A DNA stretch of 64,000 nucleotides from Uliginosibacterium paludis (lineage in GTDB: Bacteria; Pseudomonadota; Gammaproteobacteria; Burkholderiales; Rhodocyclaceae). Positions within the stretch are counted from its first letter, which is position 1; every line of letters begins with the position of its first letter. The notes under the pieces were generated by a model. The model saw only the letters and a program-made list of their open reading frames with translations. It did not search any database and had not been told where the DNA came from. The translations under genes were made by a program, and so were the position numbers. Shown piece after piece: positions 1 through 7,827 of this stretch. The stretch covers positions 248,001 through 312,000 of the forward strand of contig NZ_JBDIVF010000004.1 of the NCBI RefSeq assembly GCF_039631355.1, in the 5' to 3' direction.

Positions 1-164
1 TGGGCAAACGCGGCCGCCATGACGGTGTAACGGGAGTCGGCGTTCTGCTTCACGCCTGCGGTTTGGAGCTTGAGGGCACCCAGCAGGCCGAATGACAGCA
101 CCAGGACGGCGATCAGGACTTCGATGAGGGTTGAACCCGCCTGACGATTCCCTTGCTTACGCAT
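1..164 (-). CDS. pilV: Type IV pilus minor pilin PilV (5' part, cut by window edge)
   Basis: Only the first ~54 codons are inside the window. The start ATG overlaps the end of the upstream fimT-like gene by 8 bases, so the two are translationally coupled. The protein begins with a short basic leader, then G-S-T-L-I-E followed by a hydrophobic helix, which is the type III prepilin peptidase site and N-terminal helix of pilins. Having Ser-Thr rather than Phe-Thr after the cleavage Gly is common in PilV. The next residues (LLGALKLQ) also fit PilV. By family knowledge it is a minor pilin priming type IV pilus assembly in the inner membrane. The rest of the operon (pilW, pilX, pilY1 and pilE in related genomes) should lie to the left of the window. 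Confidence 0.8.
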   Translation of the reverse strand, partial: MRKQGNRQAGSTLIEVLIAVLVLSFGLLGALKLQTAGVKQNADSRYTVMAAAFA

Positions 165-666
165 CGCTGACTCCCACGACCCCGCCGGCATCAATCGTGA
201 CAGCCTTGCGGACGCTTCCGGACACAAAGCGGTAAGTCACCGAATCGAGATTGCCAGCAGCTCCGGACAAACCGGCAGACAAGCCTGAGGGGCCGAAGAC
301 CAGTGTCACGCTCGCGGTGCTGTCGAGCGTGGCGCCCTCATACCGCTTTGAAAAGTCCGTAGTAGACACGCAGGAGACAAGAGCACCGCCTTGCGTAATG
401 GCCCAAGCAGCCTTGTCACCACAATCAGTGACGACGCCGTTGATGGTCAGTGTCGTGCGGCGCCCTGTCTGGGAAGCCAAGGCTCTGGCCGATGCCACAG
501 CTCGCTTCAGACCGTCCGCGGCCATTTCGGCCCGTCCAGACTGGATCTGGCGGGTAAAACTGGGAACGGCAATAGCCATGATCACGGCCAGCACGGCAAT
601 CGTGACCATCAACTCAATGAGCGTGAAACCTGCGCCCGCTCTCGCACATGACAGCTTGTGCCGCAC
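157..666 (-). CDS. fimT: GspH/FimT-type pseudopilin
   Basis: A 169-residue pilin-like protein. Residues 1-11 are a basic leader, then G-A-G-F-T-L-I-E-L gives the prepilin peptidase site with the conserved Glu at +5, followed by a ~20-residue hydrophobic helix. The remainder is a small beta-rich globular domain with two Cys, as in GspH/FimT (PF12019). The GTG start is chosen because AAAGGGGGA sits 7 bases upstream; a later start would lose the leader. It is first in an operon with pilV. By analogy it is a minor (pseudo)pilin of type IV pili, and FimT homologs in some bacteria bind DNA during uptake. Whether this one does cannot be read from the sequence. Confidence 0.85.
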   Translation of the reverse strand: MRHKLSCARAGAGFTLIELMVTIAVLAVIMAIAVPSFTRQIQSGRAEMAADGLKRAVASARALASQTGRRTTLTINGVVTDCGDKAAWAITQGGALVSCVSTTDFSKRYEGATLDSTASVTLVFGPSGLSAGLSGAAGNLDSVTYRFVSGSVRKAVTIDAGGVVGVSDA

Positions 667-804
667 GGAGTCCCCCTTTATCCCGTTGGTATTTACCCTC
701 AGTGCGATAAGTTAACACCTGCTTGCAAATATGTAATCGCCTTTCTGACAACCGGCACCGACTTTAACAAAGCAACAAGATTTTTGCCCTTCCGGACAGA
801 CGAC

Positions 805-837
805 AAAAAGCCCGCAGGCATATGCCTGCGGGCTTTT
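805..837. terminator. Bidirectional intrinsic terminator
   Basis: A perfect 32-base palindrome (arms AAAAGCCCGCAGGCAT and its complement) lies just past the kdgK stop codon. A-rich and T-rich ends give a U-tail on either strand. It ends the kdgA-kdgK transcript and separates it from the pilin operon. Confidence 0.85.
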
Positions 838-857
838 CGGGTACTGCTGGAGAGTGC

Positions 858-1958
858 TCAGCGAATGACGCGAGCGCCCTTGCCCTTCATTGCGGCTTCA
901 ACTTCTTCCACGCGCACCATGGAGGTGTCGCCCGGGGTGGACATGGCCAGCGCACCGTGAGCAGCGCCGTACTCCACAGCCAGTTGCGGGCCCTTGCCTT
1001 CCAGGAAGCCATAGGCGAGACCGGAAGCGAAACCGTCACCACCGCCGACGCGGTCGTAGATTTCCAGGTTGTCGCGCTTCATCGATTCGTAGATCTTGCC
1101 GTCGTACCAGACCAGGGCAGACCAGTCGTTGACCGAAGCGGTCTTGGCGTTGCGCAGCGTGGTAGCCGCCACCTTGAAGTTCGGGAAGGCCTTGACGGCG
1201 GTCTCGATCATCTTCTTGAAGCCTTCGGTTTCGATGTTGGTCAGGTGCTCGTCAGCGCCTTCCACTTCGAAGCCCAGGCAGGCGGTGAAGTCTTCTTCGT
1301 TGCCGATCATCACGTCGCAGTACTTGGCGATTTCGCGGTTGATCTTCTGAGCACCTTCCTTGCCGCCCTGGCTCTTCCACAGCGAAGCGCGGTAGTTCAG
1401 GTCATAGGCCACGACGGTGCCGTACTTCTGAGCAACTTCCACGGCTTCCAGCACGGCTTCAGCGGTGTTGGAGGCCAGCGCGGCGAAGATGCCACCGGTC
1501 TGGAACCAGCGCACGCCTTCTTCACCGAACAGCTTTTCCCAGTTCACTTCGCCGGGACGGATTTGCGAAGCAGCGGAGTGACCGCGGTCAGAGCAACCCA
1601 GTGCCGGACGAGGACCAAAGCCCTTTTCGGTGAAGTTCAGGCCGACGCGGGTGTTGCGACCCAGACCGTCGAAATCGCGCCAGATGACGTGGGACATGTC
1701 CACGCCACCCTGCATGATGAAGTCTTCAACCAGCCAGCCCAGATCGTTCTTCGGCAGAGCGGTCACGACGGCAGCACGCTTGCCCCAGCACTTGCGCATG
1801 GCACGGGCCACGTTGTACTCGCCGCCGCCTTCCCACACCTGGAAGGTACGGGTGTTGCGGACGCGGCCGAAGCCCGGGTCGAAACGCAGCATCACTTCAC
1901 CGAAGGATACGCAGTCCCACTTGGTTTCTGCGGCGGACTTGATCTTGAGTTCAGCCAT
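858..1958 (-). CDS. kdgK: 2-keto-3-deoxygluconate kinase (PfkB family)
   Basis: A 366-residue ribokinase-like (PfkB) sugar kinase. It phosphorylates 2-keto-3-deoxygluconate to KDPG in the cytoplasm, the penultimate step of hexuronate and pectin breakdown. The N-terminal SFGEVMLRF strand, the substrate loop GGGEYNVA (44-51) and the C-terminal signature GGGDGFASG (305-313, Asp308 as catalytic base in the anion hole) are visible. An in-frame ATG-less extension upstream exists, but this ATG follows GAGGAAGAAAAGAGAA. It lies 84 bases downstream of the KDPG aldolase gene, whose product consumes KDPG, which supports the substrate assignment. A strong hairpin sits between the two genes. Fructokinase or another PfkB specificity is possible but less likely given this neighbour. 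Confidence 0.85.
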   Translation of the reverse strand: MAELKIKSAAETKWDCVSFGEVMLRFDPGFGRVRNTRTFQVWEGGGEYNVARAMRKCWGKRAAVVTALPKNDLGWLVEDFIMQGGVDMSHVIWRDFDGLGRNTRVGLNFTEKGFGPRPALGCSDRGHSAASQIRPGEVNWEKLFGEEGVRWFQTGGIFAALASNTAEAVLEAVEVAQKYGTVVAYDLNYRASLWKSQGGKEGAQKINREIAKYCDVMIGNEEDFTACLGFEVEGADEHLTNIETEGFKKMIETAVKAFPNFKVAATTLRNAKTASVNDWSALVWYDGKIYESMKRDNLEIYDRVGGGDGFASGLAYGFLEGKGPQLAVEYGAAHGALAMSTPGDTSMVRVEEVEAAMKGKGARVIR

Positions 1959-1997
1959 TTCTCTTTTCTTCCTCAAAAGGGTGGGTGTGTACAGCAG

Positions 1998-2027
1998 CGG
2001 GCCGGCCGGCTTTCGCCGGTCGGCCCG
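1998..2027 (-). other. Intercistronic GAAA-capped hairpin between kdgA and kdgK
   Basis: A 13-bp GC-rich stem (one G:U-type mismatch) with, on the transcribed minus strand, a GAAA tetraloop. No U-run follows it, so it looks like an mRNA processing or stabilising element rather than a terminator. Confidence 0.6.
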
Positions 2028-2042
2028 TTGATTCAACTCGTA

Positions 2043-2729
2043 TTACTTGGCAGCCAGTTCGGCCTTGATCTTCTTGACCAGGGCGATGGTTTCGCCGACC
2101 TTCTTCTCGATGCCGGCGTAGTCCTTGGCCTTCAGCAGTTCCTTGGTGATCAGGTTGGAACCGATGCCACAGGCCACGATGCCAGCGCCGAACCACTTGC
2201 GCAGGGAAGCCTCGTCCGGCTCGACACCGCCGGTGGGCATGATGCGGGTCCAGGGCATCGGACCCATCACGCCCTTGACGAAGTCGGGACCACCCACGGA
2301 AGCGCCCGGGAAGACCTTGACGATTTCGCAGCCCAGTTCCTGAGCGTCGCCGATTTCGGTGGCCGAGCCACAGCCGGGGCTGTAGGGGATGCCACGACGG
2401 TTACAGACCTTGGCGACTTCTGCGTTGAGCAGCGGGCCGACGATGAACTTGGCGCCGTTGGCGATGTAGATGCCAGCGGTCGGCGCTTCGACAATGGAGC
2501 CCACGCCCATGATCACGGACGGGTCTGCCTTGGCGAAGTGCTTGGTCACTTCGAAGAAGACGTGGGAGGCGAAATCACCACGGTTGGTGAACTCGATGCA
2601 CTTGGCACCGCCGTTGGCACAGGCCTGGATCACGTTCTTGCAGACTTCGACATCCGGATCGTAGAAAACGGGGATGATCGACTGATCCATCATTGCGGCC
2701 AGTACGGCCATACGGTCTTTTGCAGCCAT
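2043..2729 (-). CDS. kdgA: KDPG/KHG aldolase family protein
   Basis: A 228-residue class I aldolase (PF01081). It splits 2-keto-3-deoxy-6-phosphogluconate into pyruvate and glyceraldehyde 3-phosphate in the cytoplasm. Key residues are visible: Glu46 in CIEFTNRGD, the Schiff-base Lys138 in IVKVFPG, phosphate-binding GASVGGP just after it, and MPTGGV near 164-169. An AGGAGA ribosome site stands 7 bases before the ATG. It is the first gene of a two-gene operon with kdgK. The fairly long N-terminus and the Arg/Asp in TNRGD resemble the subgroup found next to sugar kinases rather than Entner-Doudoroff Eda proper, so the gene could equally be named eda. Confidence 0.85.
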   Translation of the reverse strand: MAAKDRMAVLAAMMDQSIIPVFYDPDVEVCKNVIQACANGGAKCIEFTNRGDFASHVFFEVTKHFAKADPSVIMGVGSIVEAPTAGIYIANGAKFIVGPLLNAEVAKVCNRRGIPYSPGCGSATEIGDAQELGCEIVKVFPGASVGGPDFVKGVMGPMPWTRIMPTGGVEPDEASLRKWFGAGIVACGIGSNLITKELLKAKDYAGIEKKVGETIALVKKIKAELAAK

Positions 2730-3016
2730 TGCAAATCTCCTGAGAAATGTATGGAAACGCCACAGAGGCCAGCGGCGTCTCGTTCAGCGAACCCGGAATT
2801 CTCCCGCAATAGCACCGAACTATCAAGAACAGCAGCGAAAGTTCACTCACATCCGCGCCGGGGGGGACGGGAAGCTGTAACAGCGGGATCTTGTCACAGC
2901 GAATCTGCCGCGCTGTTGACTCAGTGCAAAGGCAGCCTAGCAGGCGCCCAGCCCGTTCGCCCGTCACGTCATGTTTCTGTAACAATCCGCGCCGTACCGT
3001 GATCTGGAACCGAATC
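2730..3016. promoter_or_regulatory. Divergent intergenic region kdgA / phosphate permease with a possible operator
   Basis: 287 bases between divergent genes. At 2875-2899 there is an inverted repeat, CTGTAACA then 9 bases then TGTCACAG (arms CTGTRACA), a size and spacing typical of dimeric repressor operators. A second CTGTAACA lies at about 2976. No clear -35/-10 pair stands out. Which divergent gene it controls is unknown. Confidence 0.4.
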
Positions 3017-4588
3017 GTGGATCTGAAAAACCTGAACGCCATCCAAAAAGCGTCCCGCCACCACAACCAGACCGTGCAGCGGATCGGCATCGCCCTGCTC
3101 TTCCTGGTGGGAATCGTGTTCTATACGCTGGGACGCGGAGAAAGCAGCCTGATGCTGGTGATCTCAGCAGTGATCGGTGCTTACATGGCGATGAACATCG
3201 GCGCGAATGACGTGGCCAACAACGTCGGCCCGGCAGTCGGCTCGCGCGCCCTGACCATGTTCGGAGCGCTGGCCATTGCTGCCGTGTTCGAGGCAGCAGG
3301 AGCGCTGATCGCCGGCGGTGAAGTCGTCGGCACGATCCGCAGCGGCATCATTGACCCTGCCGGCATCACCAATCCGGACACCTTCATCTGGATCATGCTT
3401 TCGGCATTGCTTGCCGGCGCGGTGTGGCTCAATGTAGCGACAGCGGTCGGCGCACCGGTATCCACCACTCACTCCATCGTTGGCTCGGTGCTTGGCGCGG
3501 GCGTGGCCGCAGCCGGCATGGACATCGCCAACTGGAGCACGCTCGGCACCATCGCTGCAAGCTGGGTCATTTCGCCGGTGCTCGGCGGAGTGGTCGCAGC
3601 GGCCCTGCTCTATGTCATCAAGCGCAGCATTACCTATCGTCAGGACATGGCGGGGGCGGCCGGCAAAGTGGTGCCGCTGCTCATCGCCCTGATGACCTGG
3701 ACCTTCTCGACCTACCTCCTGCTCAAGGGGCTGAACCGGATTCTCAGCGTGAGCTTCCTGACAGCAACGGTCATCGGCGCCGTGCTCGCAGCCGTTGCTT
3801 ATGCCGGCACCCGCCCCTTCATCCTGCGCAAGGCACGCCTGAGTGCCAACACCAAGCGGGGGGTAAACGCCTTCTTTACCGTGCCGCTGATCTTTGCGGC
3901 GGCGCTGCTGAGCTTTGCCCATGGATCGAACGACGTTGCCAATGCCATCGGCCCGCTGGCCGCCATTGTCGACGCGCTCGGCCGGCATGACGGCATCGCC
4001 CAGTCTGCAAGCATCCCGCTGTGGGTCATGATGATCGGCGCGGTCGGCATTTCTTTCGGGCTGGCGCTGTTCGGCCCGAAGGTCATCCGCACCGTGGGCT
4101 CCGAGATCACCGAGCTGGACCAGATGCGCGCCTACTGCATCGCGATGTCGGCCACGCTGACGGTAATCGTCGCCAGCCAGCTGGGCCTGCCGGTCAGCTC
4201 CACGCACATCGCGGTGGGCGGCGTGTTCGGCGTAGGCTTCCTGCGCGAATATCTCAAGAACCGTTATGCCAACATGGTGGCGGACATCAAGGCGCATCAC
4301 CCCGAAGACGATCAGGAAGCCATCGACTCGTTCCTGCGCGCCTTCGAGAAAGCGTCGATCGCCGACAAGGGACTGATGCTCAAGGAACTCAAGCGCCGTT
4401 CCAAGGCGCGCATGGATCCGGCCCACTTCTCGAAGCTCGAACGCAAGGGCCTGCGCAAGCTCTACAAGAATGAGCTGGTGAAACGCTCCCAGATCATGCG
4501 CATCGTGGCCGCCTGGATCATCACGGTACCGGTCTCCGCCCTGCTCGCAGCAGGCATCTACTTCGTCATCCACGGCATCCATCTCTGA
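3017..4588 (+). CDS. pit: PiT-family inorganic phosphate permease
   Basis: About 523 residues with ten or more hydrophobic segments. The two PiT signature repeats are clear: GANDVANNVGP in the N-terminal half and HGSNDVANAIGP in the C-terminal half. Both are followed by the conserved STTHSIVGS / SSTHIAVGG motifs. The protein is a low-affinity, proton-coupled (metal-)phosphate symporter of the inner membrane. A charged cytoplasmic stretch near 430-490 is followed by a last TM helix. The start is uncertain: I chose the GTG preceded by GGAA; another GTG lies 18 bases upstream. It is monocistronic and ends in a hairpin. No PhoU-like gene (DUF47), often paired with PiT in other bacteria, is adjacent. 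Confidence 0.88.
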   Translation: MDLKNLNAIQKASRHHNQTVQRIGIALLFLVGIVFYTLGRGESSLMLVISAVIGAYMAMNIGANDVANNVGPAVGSRALTMFGALAIAAVFEAAGALIAGGEVVGTIRSGIIDPAGITNPDTFIWIMLSALLAGAVWLNVATAVGAPVSTTHSIVGSVLGAGVAAAGMDIANWSTLGTIAASWVISPVLGGVVAAALLYVIKRSITYRQDMAGAAGKVVPLLIALMTWTFSTYLLLKGLNRILSVSFLTATVIGAVLAAVAYAGTRPFILRKARLSANTKRGVNAFFTVPLIFAAALLSFAHGSNDVANAIGPLAAIVDALGRHDGIAQSASIPLWVMMIGAVGISFGLALFGPKVIRTVGSEITELDQMRAYCIAMSATLTVIVASQLGLPVSSTHIAVGGVFGVGFLREYLKNRYANMVADIKAHHPEDDQEAIDSFLRAFEKASIADKGLMLKELKRRSKARMDPAHFSKLERKGLRKLYKNELVKRSQIMRIVAAWIITVPVSALLAAGIYFVIHGIHL

Positions 4589-4593
4589 ACCCG

Positions 4594-4614
4594 AAACGGC
4601 CTGCACGGCCGTTT
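4594..4614 (+). terminator. Terminator after pit
   Basis: Stem AAACGGCC / GGCCGTTT with a 5-base loop and a short T-run, 5 bases after the stop codon. Confidence 0.75.
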
Positions 4615-4619
4615 TGCTG

Positions 4620-4642
4620 AAAGCGGCCCCAAAGCCGCTTTT
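4620..4642 (-). terminator. Terminator after dnaE2
   Basis: Stem AAAGCGGC / GCCGCTTT with a 6-base loop. It abuts the dnaE2 stop codon, and on the minus strand it ends in TTT. It could act for both convergent genes. Confidence 0.65.
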
Positions 4643-7600
4643 CAGTGGAAATCCCGGCTCGTCGTATCGAGCCTGCCCAGCCAGGGCGTGAGATCCACCA
4701 GGCGTCTGGCGATGATCTGAACCACCCCGCTCTCGCTCTGGATCTGGCCATAGACGCCCAACAGCCGTGCTTCGAGCAATTCACGCCGCTGCCGGTCAGC
4801 CACCCTGGGCCAGACCATCACGTTGAGCACGCCGGTTTCGTCTTCCAGGGTGACGAACACGCTCTTCGCCGTGCCCGGTTTCTGGCGGCAGGTCACGATG
4901 CCCGCCACCCGGATCAGGGCGCGATCTCCGGCGCCCAGGGCACTGCGTGCCGGCACGAAGCGCCGATCCGCCAGACGCTGGCGCAGCAGCGCGACCGGAT
5001 GCACCCGCAGGCTGTGTCCGAGGCTCGCGTAATCGGCCACCACACTTTCTCCCAATGCCGGCGCAGCAAAGCTCAGATGCGCTTCCGGCGAGGGTTCGGC
5101 CGCAAAGAGATCCGCTTGCTGCAGGCTGCCCACCCGCTGCAAGCCGCTGACTTCCCAGCTCGCCTGCCTTCTGTGGCCGGCAAGCGCCGTCAGCGCATCG
5201 GCCTCGGCCAGACGGCGCATCTGGCTGCTGTCGAGACCCGCACGCAAGGCCAGATCCTGCACATCCCGCCAGGCGCTCCGGCGGCGAGCGGCCACGATCG
5301 CTTCGGCAGTCGCCAGACTGATGCCTTCCACCTGCAGCAAGCCCAGACGCACGGCCGGCCGGCCACGTCCTCTAGGCACCAGCCGGCAGCACACCGCGCT
5401 CGCCGTCACATCCGGCGGCAGCACTTCCACGCCGTGCCGCCGCGCATCCTGGATCAGCTGGGCCGGCGCATAGAAGCCCATCGGCTGGCTGTCGAGCAAG
5501 GCACACAGGAAGGCTTCCGGCTCATGGCGCTTGAGCCAGGCCGATACATAAGCCAGCAGCGCGAAGCTCGCCGCATGCGACTCGGGAAAGCCGTATTCAC
5601 CAAAGCCCTCGATCTGGCGGCACAAGGCTTCGGCAAATTTGCTCAAGCCGTTATCCGCCATGCCGGCCCGCAACTTTTCCTTGAAGCGCTCCAGATGCCC
5701 CTTCTGCTTCCAGGAAGCCATCGCCCGGCGCAGCTGGTCGGCCTCGCCCTCGGAAAAACCGGCGGCCTTCACGGCAAGCTGCATCACCTGCTCCTGAAAG
5801 ATCGGCACCCCCCAGGTGCGAGCAAGCACCGCGTCGACCTCGGGGCTGATGGTCTGTACCGGCTTCTGCTCGGCATGCCCCTTGAGAAAGGGGTGCACCA
5901 TGCCGCCCTGAATCGGCCCCGGCCGCACGATCGCCACCTGTACGACAAGGTCATAGAAGTGGCGCGGCCGCAGTCGCGGCAGCATGCTCATCTGCGCACG
6001 CGACTCGATCTGGAACACGCCGACCGTATCCGCCTCGCAGATCATGTCGAAGGTCGGCGCATCGCGCGGCGGGATATCGGCCATGGTCATCACCCGCCCC
6101 CTCCGTTGCGAGACCATGGCCAGCGCCTTGCGGATCACCGTGAGCATGCCCAGTGCCAGCACATCCACCTTGAGCAGGCCGAGGGATTCGAGGTCATCCT
6201 TGTCCCACTGGATCACCGTACGATCCGGCATGGCAGCGTTCTCGACCGGCACCAGGCGCGACAGGGGCCCCTGCGAAATCACGAAGCCGCCCACATGCTG
6301 GGAGAGATGGCGTGGAAACAGGCGGATCGCCTGACTCAGGGCGATCCATTTCCGAACCCGCGGACTCTCCGGCGAGAGGCCGAGCGCCGCGAGCCGTACC
6401 GGCAGGGCTTCGGGCTTGTCCCACCAGGCGAGTGAAGCGGAAAGCGCGGTGATCTCGGCCTCCCCGAAGCCCAGCGCCCGGCCCACGTCGCGCAGCGCGC
6501 TCCGGCGGCGGTAGCGGATCACGGTCGCCGCCAGTGCAGCCCGGCCGCGACCATACTTGCGATAGATGTACTGGATGACTTCTTCGCGCCGCTCATGCTC
6601 GAAATCGACATCGATGTCGGGGGGCTCATCCCGCTCGCGCGAAATGAAGCGCTCGAAGAGCAGATGCGCCCGCATGGGGTCGACCTCGGTAATGCCCAGC
6701 GCATAACAGACCACCGAGTTCGCGGCCGATCCGCGTCCCTGGCAGAGAATGCCCTTCGATCGCGCAAAACAGACGATGTCATACACGGTCAGGAAGAAGG
6801 CTTCGTACTGTTTCTCTCCGATCAGGGCGAATTCCCGCTCCACGTCGGCACGCACCTTCTCCGGAATGCCGGCGGGATAGCGGCGGCGCAAGCCGGCCTC
6901 GGTTTCCTGCCGCAAATGGCTCGCCAGCGTGTGCCCCGACGGCACGATCTCGGCCGGATACTCGTAACGCAGCGAAGCCAGATCAAAGCTGCAGCAGGCC
7001 GCGAGCTTCAGCGTTTCGGCCAGCAGGGCCGCGGGGTAGAGCCGGGCCAGGCGCAAGCGCGTGCGCAGATGACGCTCGGCATTCGGAAACAGCGCCTTGC
7101 CCGCGGCGAAAAGCGGCGTGCGCAAGCGGATGGCGGTCAGGGTGTCCTGCAGCGCACGCCGTTTGCGCTGATGCATGTGCACGTCGCCCGCCGCCACCCG
7201 TGGCACACCGGCCCACATGCCAAGTGCTTCGAGCCGGGCGAGCTGACCCGCATCATCCGGCCCGCAGAGCAGCTCCACCGCGATCCACAGGCGCTGCGGA
7301 AACCGGGCCGCCAGCCAGGCCAGATCCTCCGCCTCGCCTTCAGCCGCCTGTGCGGCGGGCAGCCACAGCGCGAGGCAGCCCGGCACCGCGCCCCCCGGCA
7401 GGATGCTCGCAAGGTCACCGCGCTGAAGCCGGTATTCCCCCTTCTCCGCCCGGCGCCGGGCCAGCGAAATCAGCGCGCACAGGTTGCCGTAGCCCTCACG
7501 GTTCTGTGCCAGCAGCACGAAGCGCAAGCCATCTGCGAGCTGAAACTCGGAACCGATGATGAGGCGCGGCAGCGGCAACACGGTCGGCGCCGGCAGCCCG

Positions 7601-7827
7601 GCAGCCTCCGCCTCGTGCGCGGCCCGCTGGTCTTCCGCCTCCAGATCGCGCAAGGCTTGCCAGGCCTGCACCACACCGGCGACCGAGCACTCGTCAGTAA
7701 TGGCCAGTGCGGCATAGCCACGCCGACGTGCCTCGGCAACCAGCTCTGCCGGATGCGAAGCCCCGCGCAAAAAGCTGAAATTGGACAGGCAATGCAACTC
7801 GGCGTATTCGGGCAGCCTCATCTTCAC
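4642..7827 (-). CDS. dnaE2: Error-prone DNA polymerase III alpha subunit DnaE2 (ImuC)
   Basis: A 1061-residue C-family polymerase. It has an N-terminal PHP domain (first ~220 residues, starting with ELHCLSNFSFLRGASHP), a polymerase core with the catalytic PPDIDVDF motif and the ISxGAxxQ-like region, then helix-hairpin-helix and a C-terminal OB fold. It makes translesion synthesis products at damaged templates together with ImuA and ImuB, and is the third gene of the SOS mutasome operon. The start is GTG (MKMRLPEY), immediately after the imuB stop (TGAGTG). An ATG two codons later is an equal alternative. Length and arrangement match the DnaE2 group and not the replicative DnaE1 (usually ~1150 residues). 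Expression is expected to be LexA-controlled from the box at 9968-9987. Confidence 0.93.
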   Translation of the reverse strand: MKMRLPEYAELHCLSNFSFLRGASHPAELVAEARRRGYAALAITDECSVAGVVQAWQALRDLEAEDQRAAHEAEAAGLPAPTVLPLPRLIIGSEFQLADGLRFVLLAQNREGYGNLCALISLARRRAEKGEYRLQRGDLASILPGGAVPGCLALWLPAAQAAEGEAEDLAWLAARFPQRLWIAVELLCGPDDAGQLARLEALGMWAGVPRVAAGDVHMHQRKRRALQDTLTAIRLRTPLFAAGKALFPNAERHLRTRLRLARLYPAALLAETLKLAACCSFDLASLRYEYPAEIVPSGHTLASHLRQETEAGLRRRYPAGIPEKVRADVEREFALIGEKQYEAFFLTVYDIVCFARSKGILCQGRGSAANSVVCYALGITEVDPMRAHLLFERFISRERDEPPDIDVDFEHERREEVIQYIYRKYGRGRAALAATVIRYRRRSALRDVGRALGFGEAEITALSASLAWWDKPEALPVRLAALGLSPESPRVRKWIALSQAIRLFPRHLSQHVGGFVISQGPLSRLVPVENAAMPDRTVIQWDKDDLESLGLLKVDVLALGMLTVIRKALAMVSQRRGRVMTMADIPPRDAPTFDMICEADTVGVFQIESRAQMSMLPRLRPRHFYDLVVQVAIVRPGPIQGGMVHPFLKGHAEQKPVQTISPEVDAVLARTWGVPIFQEQVMQLAVKAAGFSEGEADQLRRAMASWKQKGHLERFKEKLRAGMADNGLSKFAEALCRQIEGFGEYGFPESHAASFALLAYVSAWLKRHEPEAFLCALLDSQPMGFYAPAQLIQDARRHGVEVLPPDVTASAVCCRLVPRGRGRPAVRLGLLQVEGISLATAEAIVAARRRSAWRDVQDLALRAGLDSSQMRRLAEADALTALAGHRRQASWEVSGLQRVGSLQQADLFAAEPSPEAHLSFAAPALGESVVADYASLGHSLRVHPVALLRQRLADRRFVPARSALGAGDRALIRVAGIVTCRQKPGTAKSVFVTLEDETGVLNVMVWPRVADRQRRELLEARLLGVYGQIQSESGVVQIIARRLVDLTPWLGRLDTTSRDFH

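Noticed and set aside
822..3002. Long open frame on the plus strand opposite kdgK and kdgA
   Set aside because: It is the shadow of GC-rich genes on the other strand; no ribosome site, no recognisable domain, and composition follows the real genes.
3164..4606. Long minus-strand frame opposite the phosphate permease
   Set aside because: The permease on the plus strand has both PiT signature repeats; the reverse frame has none.
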